From Glycine soja (Eukaryota > Streptophyta > Magnoliopsida > Fabales > Fabaceae), in the NCBI RefSeq assembly GCF_004193775.1, contig NC_041010.1, forward strand, positions 44,319,562-44,383,561: a stretch of 64,000 bases of DNA. Direction: 5' to 3'. The notes below the pieces were generated by a model that did not search any database, had not been told where the DNA came from, and saw only the letters and a list, made by a program, of their open reading frames with translations. Shown here piece after piece: positions 22,125 through 33,200 of the stretch. The stretch's first letter is position 1, and each line of letters begins with the position of its first letter. The position numbers and the translations under genes were made by a program.

Positions 22125-24714
22125 ACAGACAAGGTGCACTTGGTTTCTAAAATGGAAAAATGGGACTTATCCAAATTTTTTCCACCTCATAATAATAATA
22201 ATACTGATTGAAGTTCATGCATATTGATTCAATTCTAAATGAATTTTAATCCCAAATAGCAACCAGATTCAGTCTATCCCTCTGTTCTGAGTACTTGGAA
22301 AAGTCATGCACCATGTATGTATGACAATCCATGTAACATTGGTTCAGTATTGTTGATACTTGATATTTTTCTTTGTCATTTTTGGCTTCAAAATTTCATC
22401 TTGTATTCAGCTTCTATCAGAGTTTAAATGGATTATAATGTTATATTTATGCAATTAGTAATTTGTTTTTTGGTGATTTGTATTGTGTGATGAATATTTA
22501 ATCTCCATAAACTGGTTGTAGGTCATGTGTGAAAAAGGGATACATGAAAGATGATTACATTCATTTATTTGTTAGACGACCTGTTAGTAGATCTCCAATA
22601 ATTAATCGAGGTAAGATTCACCTTCTTTAAGGAATTGACTTTTTTAAGTACCAGCACTTCAACTTAGTAGTTTCTTGGTGCTTTTGTATTGTTTGGGAGC
22701 ATATAGGTTACTTTGCTCGCTGGGCTGCTATTCGGAAACTTCTCTATCAGTTTCTTGATGGTGAGAAGAAGTCATATGAAGATCCCCCAATAAAGAAGCA
22801 GATATTATCACTTGGAGCTGGTTTTGACACAACATATTTTCAGTTGCAGGTGCTTTGTTGAGATGGGATTATGCATGTGGACAGAAAGTGTGAAACTTTG
22901 TACTTTGTTACCACTAGTTCCAATTTTCCTTGTTACCTTATTTCTTAGCTTCACTCATCCATGACATGTGCTGCCTATTTACAGCTGTAACTTAAATGTT
23001 CAAATCTTTTCTTGGCAGGATGAGGGTAAAGCACCATATTTATATGTGGAAGTGGATTTTAAGGAGGTAGAAATTTGAATACCTTTTAAAGGGTTTAGTT
23101 GCCAATGCAGCTTTTTTTCTAGTTGTTTATGTGTTTTGAGTTGGATTGATTTACAGATGCTTTGTCATGTTTATTACTGTTGAGTTTAACTAAATACATA
23201 TCTAATTTCAAAATGAAGAGGAACAAAGCTGTTTATAGTTTTTAAATCTTTAGCTTTATTGCCATTTATTGGTAAAGAAAGTTAAACCACTATTATATTT
23301 GTAATCTAGGTAACTAGTAAAAAGGCAGCACTGATTGAAACTTGCAGTCCATTGAGGAATAAAGTTGATGTGACAGCAGTCCTATCTAGATGTAAGCAAT
23401 ACTGAGTATGATGCTTTAAATGGGAGGGATGTTCTCCACTGGTATTTATTCTTATTTTTTATGGTCCTCTTCTTTTGTGGTGATACATTGTTCCAGAGTG
23501 CAAACATTAATTAAGAGTATAAAAATTAACACCCTTAAAGTTTTCAAACTCTACACATTTAGTTCCTCTAGTATTGCATAGCAGCCCCTTTCCCTCATCG
23601 ATTGTTTAGCCAGCCAAACAAGAGAGAAAGGAAAAAGCATAGTGATGCTAAGTGAAATTTCTGGTTTCTTGTGGCTTTATCCAAGATTCCAGCAGAAATC
23701 TCTTTACCAGGATCAGAGCCATGCATGTCAAGTAATTCCCCCAAAGTGGATTTCTGGCCTAATCAGAGAGCCAGTCGGTTATGCATGCAAAAATCTGCAT
23801 CACCATTTAAATGCTTATGCTAGTGTAAAGAATTAATTTTTGGGAATTTTAGATGATGTAATAGATGGACGTGAAGCTGGGTTGCAAGGAGTTATGATGT
23901 TACTATACTATAGAGGGTATTATAGTTTCTTAAAAGATGGAATAAATTATTTATAAATTCTTAAAACAATTTTTTAAAGATGGCTTGTTGTGATTGAAAG
24001 TGCCTAAATTAATTATCTGAACATCTGTGAGCAAAGCTGGAGTTGGGACTTGGGATCTAGACCCATCAAGTGATCTTTCATTATAAATAGAGAGAATAAA
24101 TTTCATGATACTAATCTGTAGCCCTTCAAGTATATGCATTAAAACTGCATGAAAAGCTTTGGTTGGATAATCTGCAGGCTCAATGTCAGAAGATTAGAGA
24201 AACTTGGATTCTGCCACTAGGCCTAATCTCAGAACACATTTGCTTGTAGCATTTTAGAATAAAATCAATTTAATCTTTTCACCGTGATCGATGGACACTA
24301 ATTCTAAAAATTAGCATGCGTAACTACTGCTGATCCATACTAATGCTTGTAATGTTTCATTCTTTGCCAGAAAAAGGAGAAGTGTTCAGTGCACACTATA
24401 AACTACTCCCTTCAGATTAGCGTGATGTGCAACAATTACATGCTATTATAACTCATGCTGGTTTGGATCCAAGGTATGTATTGAGAGTCATCTCTCTTTC
24501 TATCTCTTGTTCTTTTGTGTACAGTTGTGAAATTCTGTTAGATATAATTGATTTGTTTGGAGGCATCAGCCGCTTCTCAGAAAGAGGGGAATAATTTTGA
24601 AACCTCTTAGAATTAGAAAATTCTAATTCAAAAAGGTTTTTAAAGACAGTAATGATTCCTTATCCTGTTCTTCTTCTGTTCTTTTTCTTCTCTAGTGAAT
24701 TTCATGACTGAAAA

Positions 24715-25165
24715 TATTTTAACTGTAACTGAGAGGATTTGTTACGTAGAAAAAGAAAGATAGATTCATATTCCCATACATATAAATTATATTGGAACAA
24801 GAAAAATCTTGGATTACTTTTTGAAAAAAAAAATAGAAATCAATTTTTTTGGAGTAAAAAGACTATTCCAATTATAATAATAAGAAAAAAACAACCTTAA
24901 TAAATGAAAGAAAGAGACATCTTTTATCCAATATCGAAGGATTTGAACCAAGATTTTCAGGTGAATAGGATAGGGTATTCGTATATCTGACTCATGATTT
25001 AAATATATCAGTTTATCTTCGAAAAAGGGAAAATGGAATGAATTGATCGCAAATTATTATAAGATTTTATGATTTCAAATTCCTTTAAGGAAGAGATAAA
25101 AAAATTGTAGGGAAAATAGAATAGTTTTCAGTAAAAGACAATAGTTCTGAATTTAATATTTGGAC
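24715..25165 (-). pseudogene. matK: Plastid matK fragment inserted in LCMT1 intron 6 (NUPT)
   Basis: Translating the minus strand, with shifts between frames, gives the middle of chloroplast maturase [21 protein letters not shown] then [24 protein letters not shown] then [43 protein letters not shown] and [12 protein letters not shown]. All follow in matK order. Stop codons and frameshifts (for example after IFPFSKIN and in the A-rich run near 24820) make it non-functional. Similarity fades at both ends, so the borders are approximate. matK normally lies in the plastid trnK intron. The nearby 16S fragment at 15.3 kb is from a different part of the plastome. Confidence 0.88.
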
Positions 25166-25500
25166 ACGACATCAATATTGTGTTTCTTTACACAGATTAC
25201 AACAGAATATGCAACTAGAAGTTTTAGAATGATTTCGAAGACAATACTTCTGAATTTTTAATTGGAAAGTGATAATTTTTTCCTTTTCACAGTTTTTAAT
25301 TACATATTTAACATAATGGAAAATGACTGGAAGAAATCAAGTTTGAGCCTAAGAATTCTTGATTTCCATTTTCTTTGTATGGCTTCATGTGCTTACTGTC
25401 GTATATAGTTATTGAATCATGTTTTTATATCTGCTAAAGAGATTCACATGCTGGAGTATTTAATGCTTATTTCTTGTTGGTTAATCTTTAGCTACTTTAT

Positions 25501-25521
25501 GTGTGTGTGTGTGTGTGTGTG
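25501..25521 (+). repeat. (GT)n microsatellite
   Basis: Ten GT units in LCMT1 intron 6. Confidence 0.9.
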
Positions 25522-25848
25522 AATGTGTATTTGGTTTAATTTAAATTAAACTCCTTTTCTTTCATGACCAAGGCTTGATAAATCGATTCATTCTGATATT
25601 ATTATCAGTCTGCCAACTTTTATAATTGCAGAATGTGTTCTGATCTACTTGGATCCTGATTCAACTCGTGCAATTGTTGGTTGGGCTTCCCAAACATTTT
25701 CAACCGCAATATTTTTTCTTTATGAGCAGGTTGGAGCCTTAAAAGTTTCTTTTTCTACTTCTTTTATGTGAAGAAAGTAGGATGTTCACATTATATGGTT
25801 CTTTGCTAACAGATCCACCCAGATGATGCTTTTGGACAACAAATGATA

Positions 25849-26061
25849 CGGAATTTGGAGGTATGGATGTAAAAAAAATAATTTATACTTATCTCAAAAG
25901 TGTAATTTCTAATTTTTGTACCTTTGTTTTTGTTCATTATAGTTATACTATTTTTCGGAATTTGGAGGTATGGATGTAAAAAAAAAATTTATACTTATCT
26001 CAAAAGTGGAATTTCTAATTTTTGTACCTTTGTTTTTGTTCATTATAGTTATACTATTTTT
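25849..26061 (+). repeat. 107-bp tandem duplication carrying the LCMT1 exon 8 end and splice donor
   Basis: CGGAATTTGGAGGTATGGAT at 25849 recurs at 25956. The two copies run in parallel to about 25955 and 26061 with only a few differences (AAAAAAATAATTT against AAAAAAAAAATTT; GTGTAATTTC against GTGGAATTTC). The second copy repeats the last 12 bases of exon 8 plus the GTATGG donor, so it creates a decoy donor but no extra acceptor. Confidence 0.92.
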
Positions 26062-26857
26062 GTGCCCATAAGGGTATTCTTACTGGATTTTGTTTTCCTT
26101 ATAGTTTTGGTTTTTAGTTTCTTCTAGAAGGAAATCTTATTCTCTGCTCTTTGTAACATCAATTTTATTTCTTACCCAGCAATCACTGCTGCACAGATTA
26201 GTCTTTTGAAGTTTATTTCCCTAGGACACAGTTTTTACACCCTAGGATTCTTTCCATTCAGGCGATGACACTTATGTAAAGGTTTGGGTTTTATAATCTA
26301 TCTACTATGCACAATGTGTATATTAGTCAGTTTCATTCTATTCTGGGATCATTCATCAAATTGGAACTTTCATTCCCAGAGATCGGAGTGATAGTGAAGT
26401 AGTGAACTACAATCCCTTTTGGTATGACTTGAGTATTATAAAGAAGGAGACAGGAAGATAGAAAGGGAGTGTATAAGAAAAGGTATCACTTGAGTCATGT
26501 GAAGCGAGCCTCACAAACTCTTACTTTGACTGAAAAATTGGAGTGAGAAATTTCTTAGTCTTTGTTTATAACCACTCTACCTTGAGTTTCAGATTTTTGG
26601 GTTGATAATACAATGCATATTTTGGCCAATAAACATTGTGTTTTTCATGGATAAGAATATAATGTCTAATGAAATGAATATTTACTTTTTTTTCCCCAAA
26701 TTTGTGCCTTGTGGACTTCCTTTTACAATCTAATGTCTGACATATTTTTTCAATATGACTGGAAAAACAGCTTTCATAAAAATGTCTCATTTTACTGCAA
26801 GAAATCACACTGTGTAAAATGAGAACTGGTGACATTGTCAATTTTATTTTATTTATT

Positions 26858-27062
26858 TTATTGTTTTGAGTTTGTTGAGGGCGAGCCCTGGTGCAGCGGT
26901 AAAGTTGTGCCTTGGTGACTTGTTGGTCATGGGTTCGAATCCGGAAACAGCCTCTTTGCATATGCAAGGGTAAGGCTGCGTACAACATCCCTCCCCCATA
27001 CCTTCGCATAACGAAGAGCCTCTGGGCAATGGGGTACGAAGTTTTTATTGTTTTGAGTTTGT
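26858..27062 (+). mobile_element. Full-length Au-like SINE in LCMT1 intron 8, with 18-bp target-site duplication
   Basis: Element 26876-27044, flanked by identical TTATTGTTTTGAGTTTGT at 26858-26875 and 27045-27062. The pol III A box is TGGTGCAGCGG (near 26890), and the B box GGTTCGAATCC is a perfect match (near 26933). The body contains GCCTCTTTGCATATGCAAGG then GTAAGGCTGCGTAC, the block that marks the widespread plant Au SINE family. Same orientation as LCMT1. The perfect duplication implies recent insertion. A truncated relative sits at 1107-1211. Confidence 0.9.
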
Positions 27063-28944
27063 CATAATCATTTTTGCTCAGAGCCATCCTATAATGGAAA
27101 GTCATGCATTGTTTATGGGGGAAAATTTCTGGTTTCTGAGTTGAAAAATGAACTGTTTAATTTATTTGAATTAAAGATATCTATCTCAGGTACATAAAAG
27201 TTGTGTCTAAACACACTAATGAATTGATTGATACTTCCATAGATAGCAATCATTGATGTATATGAAATGAAACCATAACATGATTTGACTTTCCTGTTTT
27301 GCATTAGTGTCGAGGTTGTGATCTGTTGGGTATTTATGCTACACCAACTTTAGTTGCAAAGGAAAAATTGTTTCTGGACCAAGGATGGCAGGTAAATCAT
27401 GTAATTTTTGCTAGAAAAGAAGTCTTTGTTTTTATTTATTTTTTAAATATTATTGTGCATCTGGTATGTGATTTAATTTACATTTCTGGAAAACCTTCTA
27501 AATGATGATGAAGGAGTCATCTAGGCATGGATAGTATGAGAACATAGCAGACTAAACTAGAAATGGTTCAGAGTCTACATTCTTGTTATCATAATTGTTA
27601 GATTATAATTATCATCAATATCATCAGAAATGGTTCATCATGTAGTATTAGTCTATCACTAACATTAATATTCTTATGCCTTCTATTTTTTCTGGGTATC
27701 AGAAGTCTGTTGCCTGGGACATGATGAGAGTTTATAATGATTTTATTGATGCCCAAGAAAGACAGGTATTTTTTCTTCTTTTTTTCTCTTGCTGAATATC
27801 TGGAAGTTTGTGTATTAAATTTACAAATTCTTCAGTGTTTTCTGATGTTTTAATGCTAAAGGCAATTAATTAGCTGAATAATTACAATAGACTAATTATC
27901 TTAAAATAGGATGATACTAGTTGTTTGCAACAGCAATAGCCTTGGGGCCTGCAAAGATTAAAGTAGACTAAATTTCATAAAACAAATTTATGGTACCCTT
28001 CTATAGTCATCATGGTCATTTTATTGTGTCTGGTTCAACAGTACAATTATGGACAAAAAGATTATTTTGATTAGATTCTATTTATGTAAAAGTCATGGTG
28101 TACAAACATAATAATGGAAATAACCAAATTTCTTAGGGTGGGAAGGGTAGTGGTCCCGCATCAGCTCTGCCTAAGTAAGCATCAGTAATATTTGCCTTTT
28201 CTTGGTGCTTCAATTTCTTGGCTTCTCTTTTAAGGAAGCATTTTGCCTGGTTTTCTATTCCTATCAGCATTTTAATATGTAGAAGGTACTACGTTCTATC
28301 AATATCTTATGATTGTCATATGATGGAACTGTTTGATTTCTATTAGATACTAAAGTTCATATCTTCATATGAAAGGCAGTTTTTTCTTCCCTGATTCTCC
28401 ATCCCCTCTGTTCTTTCTATCTACTTTATGGTTGGTGGTCTGTTTCTTTCTTTTGTAAATTGTCTAAAGATACTAATTTGTGATACTTTACCGTTTAGGA
28501 TTGAACGGCTGGAATTGTTTGATGAATTTGAAGAGTGGTACATGATGCAGGCGAGTCAGCTTTTTATTATTGTTCTGTTAATTGTTTGCTATAAAAAGTG
28601 TCTGAACACTGTTACACACATTTTGCTGGGGCCTTAGGGAGGTGTCTAGGCCATAGTTTATGGTCTCTCATTTTAAGTGGGGATGTGAATTGTTTGTTCG
28701 TATTTCTTCTTTTTTATTCATTGGTCAAAGACTAAAAGTAAACAAGAATTCTTGATGTAACCAATAGTCCAGTTGAATGCAAGTAATTGGTGGTTACATG
28801 ACCCACAATTTAGCAATGTGCTTTGTCATTCATTTATGAAGAGTTCCTCTTTTGTTTATTCCACTACTACAATCTTAATTTTTTTTCCTTTCTATTGATG
28901 TTCAGGAGCACTACTGTGTGGCTTATGCAATCAATGATGCCATG

Positions 28945-29785
28945 GTATGATCTTGATCATACTTGTTCAGTCATATGCAGCAAACTAGTAAAGTTCCTTC
29001 ATTTACTGTATGGGAAGGGAATGGGAGTGTATAGGACAGCATATCATTTAAATCAATTCACAAATAAAGTGACCATGTGTATTCTTTATAATATCTTGCT
29101 TGGATTGAAATTAAAGACCACATTACTTTACGGTACCACTTCTAGCAATCTTAGATTATCATCATGATGAGTGATGACAAGATAATAATTTGGAAAAAGG
29201 ATGAGGTGGGGAATAGGATTCTGTTTCTGAAGATGATTCCAAACATGAAAATATAATATGATTTTGGTGGGTGGGACTATATTTATTCCATTTATCCTAT
29301 TTCTTTTTTGTACTTTGGGTTTTGAGGAACTATTAGCTTCCTTCCTCATGAAACACGGGGATACACTCCAATAACATATATATATTTATATTATATATCA
29401 CTCTTGCCAAGCATCATCCGTGGCTGTAAGTGTTAATACAGCAAGTATCACGGGGGCACGTGCCAGCACATTGCAGGGGATGTTGTCTGGTAAAAAAGGT
29501 TCTCAGCAACTTGTTAGTTATTGTATCAGAATTCAACCATATGGATGATTAGTATTTTTGTATAGATCCCTTGAGAAATTGTTTGTTTGACACAAAGCAT
29601 GGATATTTTCCATTTTCTGCTAACTGTTTGGCAAAGAAAACGTGGTGGCTCCCACACTGCACAGACTGTAAAGTCACATACTCTAGGCCTGTGTGGGGTG
29701 GGGATGTCCATGTGAAAGAAATATGAAAATAGTATGTATTTTTTCTGCTTTTCAATACAAATGGTTTTTCCATGCTTTGCATTGC
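28945..29785. other. Downstream of the LCMT1 pseudogene, no gene identified
   Basis: The expected last LCMT1 exon was not found. One short open stretch at about 29395-29540 (plus) reads ASSVAVSVNTASITGARAST then LQGMLSGKKGSQQ. It is coding-like in composition but I do not recognise it, and it has no clear start. Confidence 0.4.
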
Positions 29786-30214
29786 TTTAAAAACTGAGCT
29801 CGATCAGATGGCTCAACTGGGAACTGGTCTTGATCTCAAAAACCAGTTCATCTCCGAATCAATTAAAATCGGTAAAGAATTGAGCAAACTAGTCCACAGT
29901 TTGTGAAAATCAGTTTGAAGAGGTATTTTTTAAAAAAAGTATTTTTTAATTTAATTTAAAACATTTTTAATATAAATAAAAGTTATAAACCGTCTTGGCA
30001 ATTACAGTTTTTTTTAACTTGTAAAATATATAATTTGGTTATTAATATTAATTTACAATTTTTATATTTTCTTATAGTTTATATTATTTTATTGCAATAT
30101 TATATAAGATTAATAATATACTATTTATTAGATTACAATTAAATCACAGTTGGACCAATAAATCATCAACTAGTACTTTTATTTTATCTGTTCAATATTA
30201 GGTCAGTTTTTAAA
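29786..30214. mobile_element. Possible TIR element, about 430 bp
   Basis: The left end TTTAAAAACTGAGCTCGATC and the right end, reverse-complemented, TTTAAAAACTGACCTAATAT share an imperfect terminal inverted repeat of the TTTAAAAACYG type often seen in plant MITEs. The interior is AT-rich and non-coding. No target-site duplication is clear. Confidence 0.45.
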
Positions 30215-33200
30215 ACATCAATATTTTGGCTTTCTTTTGCATGCCCTTTTTGTTTCCTCTTTCTCGGGTTGAACTAACAGTGTTGTATTGGGATATGGCT
30301 GAACCTGAGCCCTGAGCCCTGAGCAGTGGCACTGTATTTTGTCTGAGATATGGTGCCACGTTTCGTTTGATGGGTTGGTCAAAACGTGACTTGTAAGTAC
30401 AGAGTTTACGTTGATGAAGCAGAAGGCAATAGTGGAATATAGATTATTATTTTCACCCTTGCTTTTGTTTAGGAACATAAGTTTTAATTATCATTTATCA
30501 CATTGATGAACTGATGCATGATTGTTTTGACTTAATTAAAATTCTGAAATTTAAGTATTGGGTATTCAATTGTATTTAATGTTTGAAAAGAAAATTCTTT
30601 CATTTGCACTAGTTCTATTCGACTCGAGTTTGTCTCTTGCAAAAGATATATTGGATTCATAAAAAAAAAATTAACAATTTCTTAGCAATGAAAAGACATC
30701 GGTAAGCTATCCATATACAAGTGACTGTTAATTATACTCTCTCACTTTAATGAAATTACACATTAATATGTTAATTTTTTATATTTGAACACCACACTAC
30801 TTTTATGTATTGAAATTAGCTATATGATTAATAATAGCAATTGTTTATTAAAATAAATTGCCACCACTAATAGGAAGTTGCATTGCAAGGGACTCAGAGA
30901 ATGAAGACCGTTATTAGCAGCAATGGTGCATTGTTTATTAGTACTATCTCAGATATCAGATCGATTACCGTGGACAGTGCGCTTTACTGTTCAATTGTAC
31001 AGACGTACAATTCAATTACACTTTCTCAGTTTCTTGGGTTTCCATCGGGTCATGATATGCACACAAAAACCTGTATATCATGGAACTGTTGTACAACCAT
31101 CACTCTTTTTATTCCGCATTTTAAAATTCTTAAATAAGATTTGAATTGCTTAATTTGGATGAGTTTTTAAAGTGAAAGTAGGTAAAATAACAAAGCATGA
31201 GTATTTTTTAATAGAATTTTATTTCAATATATTGACATCGTAAAAAAAAGTACTGTTAATTAATTAAAAGTTATTGTAAGTGGCTTGTAAAATATTTATT
31301 ATAAAAATCTACAATTTTACTACTTATAGCAATTCATGATAATAATGTGGGAAAATATTTATATTACTTAGAATATACAAACTATTTAGTGTATGTACAC
31401 TACTTTTTGTGTGCGTGAATATATAAGAACCAGCATTCAAAGAGTTTCTCTTTGGATTAATACGATCACACTAGCTAATTGGGATATAATTTTATTTTTT
31501 TTATAGAAAGTCAGCCAATATTGCATACAAAGTATAAATGACAGCCAACTAAGCAAGGGTCTAACTAAATAAGTATAAACATAAAATTGTATATAAGCAA
31601 ACAACTAATGTTGTATCAACGTGAATACCAGGGGACTAAATTCAATATTTATTTATTTGAGGATTTTCTTCCCTTCAGCACTAGTAAATACAGACTCTCG
31701 GATTATTAAATAACTTTTAAACACAAACACATACTCCACATTAATTTAAAATAAAAAGATTATGACACTAGTACCGCAATAAATATGATTAAATTTGCGA
31801 AAACTTGTACGTAGACATATAGCATAAATAAGTTTTGTCGCTGTCTTTATAACCAATTAATAATAGGTCAAATTATGGATATTTGCATGACGCTACGTAC
31901 TCAAACCGACACACCGATTCCAATTAGTAGTATCTTTCCTACATGCAGGTCATTATTCCTAAGTCAGCATATTCCTTTAAATGATTTACTATTATTTATG
32001 ACATTGAGAAATACATACAGTTATTTTTAGAAATAATAATAATGAAATACTCCGTGAACAAGCATAGATAAATTGGGTCCACAAGAAGAAAAATTAGTTG
32101 GTGTGGAATTTAAATAGTCGCATTCAGAAAGATGGACCTTGGTGGAGGTGGTGTTGAAAAATAAGGGGTCCCGTGTGTGTGGCTTTTTAGAAGTAAACAT
32201 ATGCATCATTTTCTCTGGATTGCTGTGCTGCCCCACCACCATAGTAGCCCTTTCATATCAGTTTTCCATGCACTCCTATAATTATGGAGAATAATTTATT
32301 AATGCAGCTTTAAAGTAATTTCTTCGATACAATGATTTGTTTCCAGTTATTTGGCTAGAGATGATTTTACAATTTGAGTTCAAAGGTAGTTTAACTTTAA
32401 AAGTAATACTTGTTTTTATTTTCTTTTATCCATTTGACGTAAAATATTCACACGGTTAATGATTCATTTTCGTAAGAAAATTTAATTGTTGACTAGCTTT
32501 AGAGATTTATTATTTCAATCATATTTTTTTTATTCATAAAATTTAAAATCAAAATATTACTTAAAAAGATCAAACTCATTATCACCCATAAAAAAACTTT
32601 GTTAATTGATGATTGTTCTTCGTTTATATACATTATTTTAAGTTTATCATTAGGTAACGTGAGATTTTTAACATAATTATATTTTCTCACACACGTAAAC
32701 TGGATATGTGAAATTTATAGGACAAAATATTTGTATATGGTCTCGTAATAAGCTGATAACATATGATATAATATAGTTTCAACAACAACTACTAAAATAG
32801 ACCTTCATGCCAATCTCAAAATATGTTTGTGTTTTAAAAGATATAATATATGTACGAATAAAGCAGCTTTGAGAAATTCATCAAAAAAAAAAAAAAAAAA
32901 GCAGCTTGAGAATATTCAAACTCGAAATCACAGTCTTGGATTGAATGCCGCTTTTGTGGTTGTTAATAGCATTATCTATAATTAATCAGCATAAATGTTT
33001 AGGTAGTAATTAAAAGTGGTAAGGACAGGAGGTAGTATAAAATTATAAAGTACCATAAAAATTAATCTAGTAGTCAAAATATGTCCTAATTCAACGTTGA
33101 ATTTAATGCACCCGATCGACTATGAAAACTAGAATAACAAAATCAAAACCTAACTTTGTTTGGTTTGGTGTTGATTGACTTGATATACAGTTATGATCAC

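Larger units (their letters stand above)
21349..28944 (+). pseudogene. LCMT1: LCMT1/SBI1 (PP2A leucine carboxyl methyltransferase) unprocessed pseudogene
   Basis: Twelve exons are recognisable: 21349-21419, 22522-22610, 22707-22849, 23019-23066, 23310-23391, 24371-24473, 25609-25729, 25813-25860, 27308-27391, 27703-27765, 28499-28550, 28906-28944. Their translation follows Arabidopsis SBI1 (At1g02100): AAVQATNDDASASKLSCVKK, the SAM-binding motif ILSLGAGFDTTYFQL, LPTFIIAECVLIYLDPDS, FFLYEQIHPDDAFG, IERLELFDEFEEW, EHYCVAYAINDAM. The active enzyme methylates the C-terminal leucine of PP2A catalytic subunits and limits brassinosteroid signalling. Lesions: (a) the exon 5/6 junction reads T|AA, a stop; (b) exon 6 has TAG at 24418-24420 where the family has Leu (LLPSD-stop-RDV); (c) the exon 11 acceptor leaves the exon 2 bases short, shifting the frame; (d) exon 11 ends in a GC donor; (e) the last exon (GIFGDFGF-type) is not found. 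Introns are kept, so it arose by segmental duplication, not retroposition. Confidence 0.9.

Noticed and set aside
24780..25270. Plus-strand frame reading [15 protein letters not shown] and NIWTRHQYCVSLHRL, first thought to be plastid ycf1
   Set aside because: It did not match ycf1 on comparison with the remembered protein. The minus strand gives a clear ordered match to matK, so the plus-strand reading is chance.
26880..26950. tRNA-like A and B boxes, considered as a tRNA gene
   Set aside because: No cloverleaf or anticodon arm; the sequence continues into an Au-like SINE body and has SINE target-site duplications.
26566..27105. 179-codon minus-strand frame
   Set aside because: Runs through the reverse of the SINE at 26876-27044 and LCMT1 intron DNA; no coding similarity.
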